From an uncultured Pseudomonadota bacterium (GTDB lineage Bacteria > Pseudomonadota > Gammaproteobacteria > Steroidobacterales > Steroidobacteraceae): a DNA stretch of 64,000 nucleotides. A model generated the notes under the pieces. It was given only the letters and a program-made list of their open reading frames with translations. It had not been told where the DNA came from and did no database searches. The position numbers and the translations under genes are program-made. Below are positions 1 through 9,226 of the stretch, piece after piece (position 1 is the stretch's first letter; the number at the start of each line of letters is the position of its first letter). The stretch lies in the NCBI GenBank assembly GCA_903828595.1, contig CAIKMS010000023.1:124001-188000 (forward strand), given 5' to 3'.

Positions 1-304
1 GTTGGGGATTCCTCCGGCGGCATCTGATCGTCTTAAGTCTAAAAGCTTAGCTTAGGGGCCCCACGGGGCCCCTTTGTTTGAGTGCAGATCGTAAGGCTTT
101 AATCCCTAAAGCGACTGGGTCAGCCGGGGGTTGGGCGAACGAGCGAAAAGCAGTGGCCGACAACAGGGAAAGTCCTTTAGTATCGGCACGGCGGTTTGAG
201 GAGCCCCTAACATCGGGCTCTCGGGGTTTTGCGTGTCAGGCCACAGGCTGTGCCTAGCCGCGAATGTTATTTTGGTTTTGGTCAGACTTACTCGGAGTAT
301 GACG
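1..304. other. Upstream region before the first gene
   Basis: The first 27 bases can be read as the last codons of an upstream gene ending in TGA, but this is too short to name. A terminator follows at 54-77. The rest has no convincing ORF. A hairpin (GAGCCC 201-206, GGGCTC 215-220) followed by GGGGTTTT lies 75 bases before the first full gene. It could be a leader hairpin or a second terminator. No clear sigma-70 promoter was identified. Confidence 0.5.
54..77 (+). terminator. Rho-independent terminator of the upstream gene
   Basis: A perfect 7-bp stem (AGGGGCC / GGCCCCT) with a 6-base loop is followed by TTGTTTG. The GC-rich stem plus T-rich tail fits an intrinsic terminator for a plus-strand gene lying left of the window. 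Confidence 0.7.
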
Positions 305-1531
305 ATGCGTCAGGGTTTCTTTCAGGTTAATAAGACGGCGCGACACGCGCTGAGCACGTTGGTTTTTGGTGTGAGCAGCTTAATGATCGCGCCATTGGCG
401 CATGCTGATTGCGAAGCATCTAAAGCGTTCACCGACAAGTACACCGCCGCCACTGACAGCGCGAAAAAGGGTGATTACACCACCGCCTTGTCGCACATCA
501 AGGAAGCCGTGAGTGCGTCCAAGCAGGCCTGTGAAAAAGTGGCCTCACTGACCAAGCAACGTGAATTTGCGTTCAGTTCACGCAACTGGACCGAAGTCGT
601 GGCCGCTGGCGAGGCCATGAATGCCTCCGACGCTATCTCGGCCTCGCAAAAGACCTATAACCTGAAGATGATCTCCGATGCACAGCAGCAGTTGCGGCAC
701 CTGGATAAGGCCCTGCCGCCCTTGAAGGAATACATCAAGCAGACGGGTGGAAAGCCAGAGGACTGGAGCAACCTGGCGGATCTGTCGCACAGCCTAGGCG
801 ATTGCCCGGGTTCACTAGCCGCCATTGAGAAAGCAACCGGTGGCAAGACTTTGACGGAGCAACAGTTGCTCATTCAAAGCGACTGCTATTTCAAGTCCAA
901 GGACGCGGCTAAGCGTCTGCCGGTGATTGAGCAGTTGATGCTGCGTTTTCCAAAGCAGAAGTACTTTGTTGATCTTGTCGCCCTCTATCAGCTGTCGAGC
1001 CCGGCAATTGATGATCGTGCGCTGTTGAATATCTATCGCTTGGGTTATCAGAAGGATTTTCTGACCGATGCTGAGAATATTCTGCGTTACGCCAAGCTGG
1101 CTGACGCGGCAGGGGCAAGCGGTGAAGCCTTGCGTGTGGTTGATCAGTCCGTAGCCAAAAAGCGCCTCTCGCTCGACGATAAGTCCAAGAACTTTGAAGC
1201 TCAGGAGAAGCGGGCAGCCGCGGAAGACTCCGGGGCTGTCGCACAGTTGGACAAGGAGTCGCAGGCCGGTAAGAACGGCGATAAGGACATCAAGGTCGCT
1301 ATGATGTACTTCGGCGCTGAACAATATCCGAACGCTATCGCTGCCTTCACTCGCGGCTTGTCCGCTGACCATGTGGCGCGCGTGCAGCGTCCGGATGATG
1401 CCAACATGGCCTTGGGCATCTCGTTAGTTCGCACCAAGAAATTAGCGGATGCCGAAAAAGCCTTCAATGCCGCGAAAGCCGACCCGCGTATGGCCAAAGC
1501 CGCGACGCTTTGGCTGGCGTTAATGAAGTAG
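305..1531 (+). CDS. Secreted TPR-like repeat protein, paralogue 1
   Basis: The product is 408 aa with an N-terminal signal peptide (basic start, hydrophobic segment, cleavage near AHA at about residue 34), so it is probably periplasmic. The mature part is almost entirely alpha-helical, with TPR-like stretches; 'EQYPNAIAAFTRGLSAD' and the C-terminal 'KLADAEKAFNAAKADPRM' look like TPR helix pairs. ATG 305 was chosen because GGAG at 294-297 lies 7 bases upstream; ATG 299 would lie 1 base after it, and the longer GTG 233 form would bury the signal peptide. It is clearly homologous to the next gene, sharing the C-terminal block DDANM-LGI through AKADPRMAKAATLW. The biochemical role is unknown; TPR-like proteins usually act as binding scaffolds. 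Confidence 0.85.
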   Translation: MRQGFFQVNKTARHALSTLVFGVSSLMIAPLAHADCEASKAFTDKYTAATDSAKKGDYTTALSHIKEAVSASKQACEKVASLTKQREFAFSSRNWTEVVAAGEAMNASDAISASQKTYNLKMISDAQQQLRHLDKALPPLKEYIKQTGGKPEDWSNLADLSHSLGDCPGSLAAIEKATGGKTLTEQQLLIQSDCYFKSKDAAKRLPVIEQLMLRFPKQKYFVDLVALYQLSSPAIDDRALLNIYRLGYQKDFLTDAENILRYAKLADAAGASGEALRVVDQSVAKKRLSLDDKSKNFEAQEKRAAAEDSGAVAQLDKESQAGKNGDKDIKVAMMYFGAEQYPNAIAAFTRGLSADHVARVQRPDDANMALGISLVRTKKLADAEKAFNAAKADPRMAKAATLWLALMK

Positions 1532-1546
1532 CCCTAGCGGGGTTCA

Positions 1547-1568
1547 GACGCCGGCACGGGCCGGCGTC
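1547..1568 (+). terminator. Hairpin after paralogue 1
   Basis: A perfect 8-bp stem GACGCCGG / CCGGCGTC with loop CACGGG lies 16 bases after the stop codon. There is no T-tract, so this is either a weak terminator or a 3'-end stabilising hairpin between the two paralogues. Confidence 0.45.
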
Positions 1569-1735
1569 GTGAGCCGGCTCGGTGGGCTTTAGTCATCACC
1601 GGCGCCATGGCAGCTTGGATCAGTCCAGACCCGATTCGATGCGTCGAGTTACACACTCTTAACTTAAAATCGCTGTTTTGCGGGTGCGCCATCAGGCACA
1701 GTGATCACCCGCCTATTGCTAGTCGAGGTACCGCC

Positions 1736-2977
1736 ATGATGATGTTTAAGCGTTCGTTTAACACCCGTAAGTCTTTAACGGTCAGTCTGGCTCTTGCCGC
1801 TACCTTTTGCTTTGCCGGCCAGAGTGTGGCGGCGGACTCGAAGGATGCCGCTAAAGAAGCTAAGTGTTCCTACTCCAGCAAGTTTGTTGAGAAATACAAA
1901 CCCGCCCAGGATGCGGCCGCCAAGGGCGATTGGGCGAGCGTGTTGCCGGCTGCCAAGGACGCGTATGCGGCCGCTAAACTGCCCTGCGAGCAGCTGCTGG
2001 CCGTGGGTGTACAGCGCAGCGCTGCCGCGAATCTGAAGAACAACGACGAGTTGGTGGCCTCGGCGCGCTTAATGAACACAGTGCCCGGCGTTCCCGATAA
2101 AGACCGCATCGTCAATTTGCAGGTGATCTACCAGACCCTGATCAATACCAAAGACTACGACAACGCCATGCCGGCGCTCAAAGCGTATATCGATGCGACG
2201 CCGCCGTTAGCCTCGAACTGGGACTTGATGCTTCGTTTGCAATACCAGCAAAAGGACTGCGCCGGGGCTATTGAATCGTTTAACAAACTGGTGGCGATTG
2301 AGCCGGGCAGTGAGCAGAACCTGCTGATGGCGCAGGACTGCTACTACAAGAGCAAGCAGTCGGATTTGCAGGCCAAAACCACGCAAGAACTGCTGACTCG
2401 TTTCCCTAAAGAGTCGTACATGATCGGGGTGCTGGCCGCGTCTCAGGACCAAGATGAGCGGCAGTTATTGAATCTGTACCGGTTAGCTTTTTCGCGGGAT
2501 TTCCTGACTCGCCAGGCCCAGATCGTCGACTTTGCCGGTCTGTCGGATCGCGCCGGTATACCGGGCGAAGCGGTACGTGTGCTCGATAAAGCAGCCGTTG
2601 GGAAGTGGATTACGCTGGATGATAAGAACTCCAAGCTCTTAGCCAGCGAAAAACGTAACGCGGCTGATGACAAGAAGAGCCTTCCGGCCTTAGACAAGGA
2701 AGCCAAAGCGGGCAAGTCCGGCAAGAAGGACGTCGCTGTAGGCTATGCGCAGTTTGGCATGGAGGATTACAGCAGCGCCGTAGACTCCCTCAAGCGCGGT
2801 TTAAGTGCTGATCGCGTGTCTGACGTAGCGCGCGTGGATGACGCCAACATGGTGCTGGGTATCGCGTTATTACGTCTTAACCGTCAGGATGAGGCGATGG
2901 CTGCATTCACTGCCGCCAAGGCTGATCCGCGCATGGCGAAGGCCGCTACGCTTTGGATGTCGTTAGCTAAGCCGTAA
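1736..2977 (+). CDS. Secreted TPR-like repeat protein, paralogue 2
   Basis: The product is 413 aa with a signal peptide (basic start, hydrophobic core, cleavage near SVAA at about residue 30). It is the tandem paralogue of the preceding gene: the same length class, the same helical architecture, a conserved CxxLL segment near the start of the mature protein, and a nearly identical C-terminal block. ATG 1736 is supported by GAGG at 1725-1728, seven bases upstream; two further in-frame ATGs follow at once. The reading frame extends upstream to 1607 but without an SD. The gene ends at a strong intrinsic terminator, so it is either the last gene of an operon begun by paralogue 1 or transcribed from the 200-bp gap. 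The product is a helical-repeat periplasmic protein of unknown partner. Confidence 0.85.
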   Translation: MMMFKRSFNTRKSLTVSLALAATFCFAGQSVAADSKDAAKEAKCSYSSKFVEKYKPAQDAAAKGDWASVLPAAKDAYAAAKLPCEQLLAVGVQRSAAANLKNNDELVASARLMNTVPGVPDKDRIVNLQVIYQTLINTKDYDNAMPALKAYIDATPPLASNWDLMLRLQYQQKDCAGAIESFNKLVAIEPGSEQNLLMAQDCYYKSKQSDLQAKTTQELLTRFPKESYMIGVLAASQDQDERQLLNLYRLAFSRDFLTRQAQIVDFAGLSDRAGIPGEAVRVLDKAAVGKWITLDDKNSKLLASEKRNAADDKKSLPALDKEAKAGKSGKKDVAVGYAQFGMEDYSSAVDSLKRGLSADRVSDVARVDDANMVLGIALLRLNRQDEAMAAFTAAKADPRMAKAATLWMSLAKP

Positions 2978-3006
2978 GCGCAAGCTACGACGCTCAAAGG
3001 TGACTT

Positions 3007-3043
3007 AAGTCAGCACGGCCGTCTCGCCGTGCTGACTTTTTTA
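3007..3043 (+). terminator. Strong intrinsic terminator
   Basis: A perfect 13-bp stem AAGTCAGCACGGC / GCCGTGCTGACTT with a 6-base loop is followed by TTTTA. It lies 30 bases after the stop of the second TPR-like gene and before the peroxiredoxin. Confidence 0.92.
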
Positions 3044-3131
3044 TTTGCTAGACTTCACGCTCGGATTACGGACTGGCGCTTAATGCGTCATGCCACAGTG
3101 CCTTCCCTCTAACCCAAACCGGGAGATTTAC

Positions 3132-3614
3132 ATGACGATTAAAGTATCCGACCACATGCCAGCCGGCACGCTCACCCATATGAGCGCTGATGGCCCTAAG
3201 CCTGTTACCACCGACGAGTTGTTCAAGGGTAAGACCGTGGTTCTGTTTTCGGTGCCCGGCGCCTTTACGCCGACCTGCCACGCGCGTCATTTGCCGGGCT
3301 ACGTAGCCGATGCGCAGAAGTTCAAGGACAAGGGCGTAGACACCCTGGCCTGTATTGCCGTTAACGACGTCTTCGTCATGAACGCCTGGGGCAAAGCCAG
3401 TGAGGTGGGTGATGCTGTACTCATGCTGGCTGACGGCAATGGCGACTACACCAAGGCCTTGGGCCTGGAGTTAGATGTCACGGGGTACGGCATGGGCGTA
3501 CGCGGCCAGCGCTTTGCTATCGTGGTAAAGGACGGCGTGGTCAGCCACCTTAACGTTGAGGTCGGTGGTGAGTTCAAGGTCAGTGCAGCCGACTACGTAT
3601 TGGCGCAACTGTAA
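3132..3614 (+). CDS. Peroxiredoxin, Prx5 (hybrid/AhpE-like) family
   Basis: The product is a 160-aa thiol peroxidase that reduces H2O2 and organic hydroperoxides in the cytoplasm. The peroxidatic cysteine sits in PGAFTPTCHARH (about residues 48-59), the hallmark Prx5-subfamily motif; the conserved arginine of the active site lies in GVRGQRFAIV (about residue 130). The length matches single-domain Prx5 proteins (about 160 aa) and there is no fused glutaredoxin domain. ATG 3132 is preferred to the upstream in-frame ATG at 3090 because GGGAG at 3121-3125 is correctly spaced. The gene is monocistronic between two terminators and convergent with etfA. Confidence 0.95.
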   Translation: MTIKVSDHMPAGTLTHMSADGPKPVTTDELFKGKTVVLFSVPGAFTPTCHARHLPGYVADAQKFKDKGVDTLACIAVNDVFVMNAWGKASEVGDAVLMLADGNGDYTKALGLELDVTGYGMGVRGQRFAIVVKDGVVSHLNVEVGGEFKVSAADYVLAQL

Positions 3615-3622
3615 GACAAAAA

Positions 3623-3655
3623 AAGGCGAGGCAGCCTGCGCTGTCTCGCCTTCTT
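3623..3655. terminator. Bidirectional terminator between peroxiredoxin and etfA
   Basis: A 12-bp stem AAGGCGAGGCAG / CTGTCTCGCCTT (one G-T pair, loop CCTGCG) is flanked by an A-run on the left and TTCTT on the right. It can therefore serve both convergent transcripts. Confidence 0.85.
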
Positions 3656-3721
3656 AGTCGACTGCTTCTCTATAACGAGATGAGATCGACGGGTTTAGGC
3701 TTAAACCTGTGAAGGTCCGAA

Positions 3722-4669
3722 CTAACCTGCCAAGGCCTTCTCAATCTGCGGCACGACATCAAACAAATCGGCAACCAAGCCAATGTCGGCTACCTCGAAA
3801 ATCGGGGCCTCCGCATCTTTATTGATGGCGACGATGGTTTTTGCGTCCTTAATACCCGTCAAATGCTGAATGGCACCGGAGATACCCACAGCCATGTACA
3901 GCTGCGGCGCAATGATCTTGCCGGTTTGACCTACCTGCAATTCGTTGGGCGCATAACCGGCGTCAACGGCCGCACGCGAGGCACCCACGGCCGCACCCAT
4001 CTTCTCAGCCAGGCTGAAGATGATCTTAAAGTTTTCTGCGCTGCCCAACGCGCGTCCACCCGATACCACCTTAGGCGCGGTCTGCAGGTCAGGACGGTCG
4101 CTTTTGGCTTGGGCGATCGACACAAAACGGGTGTGGGTCGGCAAAGACGCATCCACGCTCACAGCTGAGATCGCTGCGTTGCCGCCGGCAGGTGCGGCCT
4201 CAAAGGAAGCCGTGCGAACCGTAGCAACTACCACACTGCCAGCGGCAACCTGGACGGTAATGATGGCATTGCCCGCATAGATTGGGCGCTTGAAGGTATG
4301 CGCACTGTCCACAGCCATCAGATCGCTGATCTGATTGACGTCTAGAAGTGCGGCCACGCGGGGCATCAGATCTTTACCAAAGCTGGTGGAAGGACCCCAG
4401 ACGTGGCTGTAACCGCCACGCACCAGAGCGACCACCTGCGGTGCCCAGATGGCGGCAACCGCGTGAGCGTTGGCCGCGGCAGCCACCGTGATAACGGCAT
4501 CCACGCCAGTCAGCGCGGCGGCTTGAGCGGCCACGGCCGATGGATCAGCGGCAAGCACCGCAACCGTGACGTGCACGTCTGAGATCTGCCGTGCGGCCGT
4601 CACGCAGCGCGAGATGCTGGCATTGAGTTTTTCGCCATCGTGCTCGGCGATAATGAGTAGCTTGTGCAT
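3722..4669 (-). CDS. etfA: Electron transfer flavoprotein alpha subunit
   Basis: The product is 315 aa. It forms a heterodimer with EtfB that carries electrons from acyl-CoA and other flavin dehydrogenases to ETF:quinone oxidoreductase. The N-terminal ETF domain starts [12 protein letters not shown]. The C-terminal FAD-binding domain has the family signature: [12 protein letters not shown] (about residues 205-216), [23 protein letters not shown] split across about 230-255, and [14 protein letters not shown] (about 260-275). Its ATG overlaps the etfB stop by one base (TAATG), so the two are translationally coupled. AAGGGA upstream in the end of etfB can serve as the ribosome site. The context fits fatty-acid beta-oxidation; a FadJ-like enzyme is encoded at 33.5-35.5 kb. 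Confidence 0.97.
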   Translation of the reverse strand: MHKLLIIAEHDGEKLNASISRCVTAARQISDVHVTVAVLAADPSAVAAQAAALTGVDAVITVAAAANAHAVAAIWAPQVVALVRGGYSHVWGPSTSFGKDLMPRVAALLDVNQISDLMAVDSAHTFKRPIYAGNAIITVQVAAGSVVVATVRTASFEAAPAGGNAAISAVSVDASLPTHTRFVSIAQAKSDRPDLQTAPKVVSGGRALGSAENFKIIFSLAEKMGAAVGASRAAVDAGYAPNELQVGQTGKIIAPQLYMAVGISGAIQHLTGIKDAKTIVAINKDAEAPIFEVADIGLVADLFDVVPQIEKALAG

Positions 4670-5418
4670 TACACGAGTCCCTTATTCTTGAGGGCTGAGA
4701 TGAGCTCAGCGACATCTTTGACCATGACACCCTTGGCTCGAGCCTTGGGCGGCTCGTAATGGGTTGCCGTTAGCTGACCTGGTGTTGCCACGTTCAGCGA
4801 GGCGAACTCAACCACATCCAGCGGCTTTTTCTTAGCCTTCATGATGTCGGGGAGCTTCACGTAGCGAGGCTCATTCAAGCGCAGATCCGCGCTAATGACC
4901 GCTGGCAGATCCACTTCGAGGGTTTCTAAGCCGGCGTCGACTTCGCGAACCACCGATAAGGTGTTGCCTTTGATCTCAACCTTGGAGGCACAGGTGACCT
5001 GTGGACGGTCCCACAGCGCTGACAGCATTTGAGTCGCCTGACTGTTGTCATCGTCGATCGCCTGCTTACCCAGAATGACTAATTCTGGCTGCTCACGACT
5101 GACAATCGCCATGAGCGTCTTGGCGACGGTTAAAGGCTCGAGCATGCCATCGTGCTTGACGAGGATGGCGCGATCCGCGCCCATCGCTAAGGCCGTACGC
5201 AACTGCTGCTGGGCATCATCCGGACCAATGCTGACAGCGACGATTTCTTCCGCCTCGCCGCGTTCACGGATACGCAGTGCTTCTTCCAGCGCAATCTCGT
5301 CGAAGGGATTGACGCTCATCTTCACGCCGTCCAGTACCACGCCACTATTATCGGGCTTGACGCGAATGCGGACGTTGTAGTCCACCACGCGTTTGATGCC
5401 CACCAGAATCTTGCGCAT
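4669..5418 (-). CDS. etfB: Electron transfer flavoprotein beta subunit
   Basis: The product is a 249-aa partner of EtfA that binds AMP in bacterial-type ETFs. The start MRKILVGIKRVVDYNVRIRV is typical, and the recognition-loop region near VDLPAVISADLRLNEPRYVKLP (about residues 180-200) is conserved. Length is normal for the family. ATG 5418 is preceded by AGGAG with 7-base spacing. It is the first gene of a two-gene operon with etfA. Confidence 0.97.
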   Translation of the reverse strand: MRKILVGIKRVVDYNVRIRVKPDNSGVVLDGVKMSVNPFDEIALEEALRIRERGEAEEIVAVSIGPDDAQQQLRTALAMGADRAILVKHDGMLEPLTVAKTLMAIVSREQPELVILGKQAIDDDNSQATQMLSALWDRPQVTCASKVEIKGNTLSVVREVDAGLETLEVDLPAVISADLRLNEPRYVKLPDIMKAKKKPLDVVEFASLNVATPGQLTATHYEPPKARAKGVMVKDVAELISALKNKGLV

Positions 5419-5701
5419 TCGTTAACTCCTAGACCGTGCTGCGAGCACTACGCCCGCGAAAGTTGCACACAGAAAAACCCAGCGGTCGCCTGTGGCTTGA
5501 GGGAACGCGCGATTATAGTCGCCAGAAGGGCTCTTCGCGAGATGCGATTACGCGACCTGTGCTTATCCTGATGCGTCTGGCGGCCTTTGTTTGACAGCTC
5601 TAAGCCTGCATCGCAAGCTACCGGCGCTGCGTTTTACGCTGGAGTCTTAGCCCCTGAATCGCTTACCCCCAAAGATCTTAGCCACCACGCCCGTGAAGCT
5701 T
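5419..5701. other. Divergent intergenic region, etfB / ABC permease
   Basis: This 283-bp region separates divergent genes and must hold promoters for both. An ORF-like stretch at 5587-5829 overlaps the permease in another frame and looks like a shadow. I see no ABC substrate-binding protein gene, no strong hairpin and no clear -35/-10 pair. Confidence 0.4.
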
Positions 5702-6661
5702 ATGGCCTACCGCACAGCCCCGCTGTGGGGGTACTTAGTTGGCCGCTTGGCGTCCGCGCTGGCGATTTTGGCGGTGGTGGTGGTGCTGTCCTTTGTGCTG
5801 CTGCGGCTGGTACCGGGTGGGCCGTTTGAACAGGCGCGCCGACTGGCACCCGCCGTGAAGGCTAACTTAGAAGCCCACTACGGATTAGATCGACCGATCA
5901 GCGTCCAGCTAGGGTTTTACTTAAAAGACCTGGCGCAAGGAGATTTGGGCGTTTCGATGAGCCAACCGGATCGCCCGGTAGCCGAACTGCTAGGCGCAGC
6001 TTTACCGGTCAGCCTGCGCTTAGGCTTGCTCGCCTTAGGTCTTTGTGTGCCGCTGGGGCTTGGCTTGGGCCTGGCAGCGGCCTGCTGGCCCGGCAGCCAC
6101 TACGCACGGCTTTTGCAGTGGCTGACCGCTATCGCTTTATCCGTGCCGGGTTTTGTGCTCGCGCCGCTACTGATGTTGGGATTAGGCGTCTATCTGCGCT
6201 GGTTGCCGTTAGCTCCATGGGGGGATGCGGGCATCAGTCAGTGGGTGTTGCCGGCTATCACGCTGGCTTGGTTACCCACCTTTGAACTGGTTCGCTTAAG
6301 CCGTGCCAGCCTTGTCCAAGCCCAAGAGGAGTCCTTCGTGCTCGCCGCGCGACGGCGCGGTCTGAGTGAGGCTTTGCTGATGCGAGCTTATATCGTGCCG
6401 GCCGCGCTGCCGGCCCTGTTGGCGTATCTGGCGCCGTTAGCGGCCAGTGTCTTAAGTGGCTCGTTGGTGGTGGAGCGCGTGTTTGGTGTTCCGGGAATGG
6501 GCAGTTATCTGGTGGAAGGTGCTTTGGCGCGCGATTACCCCTTGGTGCTGGGCGCGACGCTGGTTTATTTGAGCGTGTTGCTGGGATTAAGCCTGTGCGC
6601 GGATCTGCTGATTATGATGGTCTCACCGCAGCGGCGTCTGTCACTGATGGGTAAGACATGA
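5702..6661 (+). CDS. ABC transporter permease, OppB/DppB type
   Basis: The product is about 319 aa and is the first of two inner-membrane permease subunits of a peptide/nickel-type importer. It has the typical N-terminal TM helix followed by RLVPGGPFEQARRLAP and the YGLDRPISVQ segment of the OppB family. The EAA coupling loop is visible as FVLAARRRGLSEALLMRAYIVPAALPALL (about residues 215-245). Six TM segments are expected. The start is uncertain: ATG 5702 has only a weak GAAG upstream, and GTG 5693 is in frame. The gene is followed by a 4-base ATGA overlap with the second permease. Confidence 0.9.
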   Translation: MAYRTAPLWGYLVGRLASALAILAVVVVLSFVLLRLVPGGPFEQARRLAPAVKANLEAHYGLDRPISVQLGFYLKDLAQGDLGVSMSQPDRPVAELLGAALPVSLRLGLLALGLCVPLGLGLGLAAACWPGSHYARLLQWLTAIALSVPGFVLAPLLMLGLGVYLRWLPLAPWGDAGISQWVLPAITLAWLPTFELVRLSRASLVQAQEESFVLAARRRGLSEALLMRAYIVPAALPALLAYLAPLAASVLSGSLVVERVFGVPGMGSYLVEGALARDYPLVLGATLVYLSVLLGLSLCADLLIMMVSPQRRLSLMGKT

Positions 6662-7482
6662 CGATGGCCGCGCTTCGCTGGATGTTGGCACCGACGCGCG
6701 GCGGGGCTGCGATCTTATTGCTGATCGCAGCCATCCTGCTGATTGCCGGTTACTTTAGCCCCTGGCAGCCACAAACCATTGACTGGAGCGTGCACGCGCC
6801 ATCACCACCAGACTACGCGCGTGCGCACTGGCTAGGCACGGATGCGTTAGGAAGGGATGCCTTTGTTCGCTTGCTGCACGCTAGCGCTGTGTCTTTGCTG
6901 ATTGGCGTGGCAGCGGCGAGCTTGTCGGTCGCCTTAGGTGCTCTGGTTGGGGTGATTGCGGGCCTGGCCGGTGGCCGCACGCAGCGCTGGCTGATGCGCG
7001 GTGTGGACGTGGCCTTTGGGCTGCCGCAGGTGTTTATGTTGCTGCTGATTGCTATGGTCATAGGACGCGGTCCCTTGGCCGTGGTCGTGGGATTGACCGT
7101 GACGGGCTGGTTAGCCTGTGCGCGCTTGATGCACGTGGAGGCCTCTAAACTGGCCGAACGCCCGTTTATGGAGGCGGCACGTAGCATGGGACTTTCGCTG
7201 AGCGCGCGAATCTACCGCCATGCGTTGCCGAATCTGACTACGCCGCTAGCCGTCTGCTTTACCCTGGCCGTGCCTCAATGTGTGCTCAGCGAAGGATTTA
7301 TTTCTTTTTTAGGCTTAGGCGTGCAGGAACCGCAAGCCAGTCTGGGTAATCTGCTGGCCCAGGCGGTCAGCGAAATGGAGCGAGCGCCGTGGCTGCTGAT
7401 GGGTCCGACACTGACCCTGATTTTTTTGGTGCTGCTGCTAAACACGTTAGCCGACCGCCTGCAGAAGAGCACGTCGCGGTGA
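6658..7482 (+). CDS. ABC transporter permease, OppC/DppC type
   Basis: The product is a 274-aa second permease subunit. The family motif HWLGTDALGRDAFVRLLH (about residues 57-74) is the classic OppC/DppC sequence, and the EAA loop reads EAARSMGLSLSARIYRHALPN (about residues 171-191). It overlaps the preceding permease by ATGA and the following ATPase by GTGA, so all three genes are translationally coupled. The usual cytoplasmic N-terminal extension is short. Substrate is inferred only as oligopeptide or a related solute. Confidence 0.92.
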   Translation: MTMAALRWMLAPTRGGAAILLLIAAILLIAGYFSPWQPQTIDWSVHAPSPPDYARAHWLGTDALGRDAFVRLLHASAVSLLIGVAAASLSVALGALVGVIAGLAGGRTQRWLMRGVDVAFGLPQVFMLLLIAMVIGRGPLAVVVGLTVTGWLACARLMHVEASKLAERPFMEAARSMGLSLSARIYRHALPNLTTPLAVCFTLAVPQCVLSEGFISFLGLGVQEPQASLGNLLAQAVSEMERAPWLLMGPTLTLIFLVLLLNTLADRLQKSTSR

Positions 7483-9050
7483 GTGCTCGCAGCCTTTGTG
7501 TTGAACATCTGACGGTCAGCCTGGATTCAAGCAAAACGCTGCTATCTGATGTCAGTTTTAGCGTGGACTTTGGGCAGTGCCTGGCGGTCATAGGTCCGTC
7601 CGGTGCCGGTAAAACCCAGCTGGCCCGAGCCTTGGTGGGCTGGCAACCCACGGGCGCGCAGATAACCGGCCGGGTGTCTCTGAATAACCCCTTAGTAGGC
7701 GCGGGACACTTAGCTGCGGCGTGGCAATCGACCCACGTGCGGATCGCGCTGATGGAGCAAGACTCCCAGGCAGCACTCACCCCGCACCTGACCCTACACG
7801 CGCAGTTAGCCCACGTGCTGGCCGTACACGGTCATCGTCATGAGACTGTCGAGCAACGAACGCCGCTGTACTGGTTGCAACAAGTGCAGATGCCTGAGCC
7901 GCAGCGGCGATTAGGGCAGTATCCGGCACAACTGTCCGGTGGGCTCAGGCAACGCTTTGCACTGGCTCTAGCGTTGGCGCAACGACCGGCGGTATTGATT
8001 GTGGATGAACCCACCAGTGCCATGGATGCGCTGGGTGTTGCGCAATTTTTAGCGTTAATTGCGCAGTTAAAACACCAGGGTGAGTGCGCGCTCGTGCTGA
8101 TTAGCCACGATCTGGCGGCGGTTGCGCGTATCGCTGATCAGGTGCTGGTGATGGCCGAAGGCACGGTCGTGGAAGCCGCCGCTTGTCACCAGGTTTTTAC
8201 AACACCACGCCATCCCATCACGGCCGCTTTACTGGGCCGCCCGGTATCGGTGACCTCTGAACTTAACGTCGCGGGCCCTGATGTGCCGGTGGGCCAACCC
8301 ATGCGGGTGCTTCAATTAAACGCGGTGTCTTGCCGTATAGCCGGTCGACAGATCCTGCAGCAGGTGAGCTTAGAGTTGGCAGCGGGCGAATCAGTCGCCC
8401 TTATCGGTGCGTCAGCGGCTGGGAAAACATCCTGCTTACGCGTAATGGCCGGGCTTACCCAACCCGACTCAGGTCAGGTCATCACCGGCCATCGGTCGGA
8501 TGATTTTTTAAAGCCCGCCGTGCTGTTGTATCAGGATGCGGCCTCGAGTTTGGATCCGCGCTTACCCATTAGGCAAAGCTTAAGCCTTGCCTTGAGTTCT
8601 TTGCGATCGCAGTGCCCTCCATTACTGAACGATGAGCCGGCCCTTTTAGACTCGGTGCTGATCGATGTGGGTTTAGATATCCAACTTTTAGATCGCTATC
8701 CGCACCAGCTGAGTTTAGGTCAGTGCCAGCGGGTGCAGCTAGCCCGTGCGCTGTTGCAAAGGCCGCAGGTGCTATTGCTCGATGAGATCACCAGTGCCTT
8801 AGATCACGTCACCGCGATGCACATCACGCGATTGCTCTTAAAGCTTAAAGAGAAGGGCTGTGCGCTTTTCTGGGTCAGTCATGATTTAGCGCTAGTTAAG
8901 ATGTGCTGTTCACGGGTGCTGGTGATGGATCAGGGCCGGGTGGTTGAAGCAGGCCCTACCGCGCAGATTTTTCAGTCACCCCAGCATCCGGTCACAAAGG
9001 CCCTGGTGGGAGCCACGCTTGCGGCCTGGTCGGTACCGGGTGAGAGTTAA
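7479..9050 (+). CDS. Fused tandem ABC ATPase (OppD-OppF type)
   Basis: The product is 523 aa with two nucleotide-binding domains in one chain, which energises the two permeases, as in YejF or GsiA type systems. NBD1 has Walker A GPSGAGKTQ, signature LSGGLRQRF, Walker B VLIVDEPTSAMD and H-loop SHDL. NBD2 has Walker A GASAAGKTS, signature LSLGQCQRV, Walker B VLLLDEITSALD and SHDL. Both signature loops deviate from canonical LSGGQ (LSGGL and LSLGQ). GTG 7479 is chosen because it overlaps the permease stop by 4 bases and starts just before the first beta-strand; the frame is open upstream only because it overlaps the permease gene. No substrate-binding protein is encoded nearby. Confidence 0.93.
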   Translation: MSARSLCVEHLTVSLDSSKTLLSDVSFSVDFGQCLAVIGPSGAGKTQLARALVGWQPTGAQITGRVSLNNPLVGAGHLAAAWQSTHVRIALMEQDSQAALTPHLTLHAQLAHVLAVHGHRHETVEQRTPLYWLQQVQMPEPQRRLGQYPAQLSGGLRQRFALALALAQRPAVLIVDEPTSAMDALGVAQFLALIAQLKHQGECALVLISHDLAAVARIADQVLVMAEGTVVEAAACHQVFTTPRHPITAALLGRPVSVTSELNVAGPDVPVGQPMRVLQLNAVSCRIAGRQILQQVSLELAAGESVALIGASAAGKTSCLRVMAGLTQPDSGQVITGHRSDDFLKPAVLLYQDAASSLDPRLPIRQSLSLALSSLRSQCPPLLNDEPALLDSVLIDVGLDIQLLDRYPHQLSLGQCQRVQLARALLQRPQVLLLDEITSALDHVTAMHITRLLLKLKEKGCALFWVSHDLALVKMCCSRVLVMDQGRVVEAGPTAQIFQSPQHPVTKALVGATLAAWSVPGES

Positions 9051-9226
9051 GGAACTCATGGGAAGGCTTACGTTTACCGTTAGTGCATCAAAGCATGAGC
9101 CGACAGCACGCTATCCTGCGCGGGCCTGTCGTAACAGACGGTCATCATCGGTTGGCTGGATAAGCACGCACCCTGTCTGCCTAATCGGCAGTTATCAACG
9201 ACGCCTAACGCTTCAAACGAACTGCC

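Noticed and set aside
5587..5829. 80-aa plus-strand frame before the OppB-type permease
   Set aside because: It overlaps the permease in another phase, is rich in Gly/Ala from the GC-rich codons of that gene, has no SD and shows no binding-protein features.
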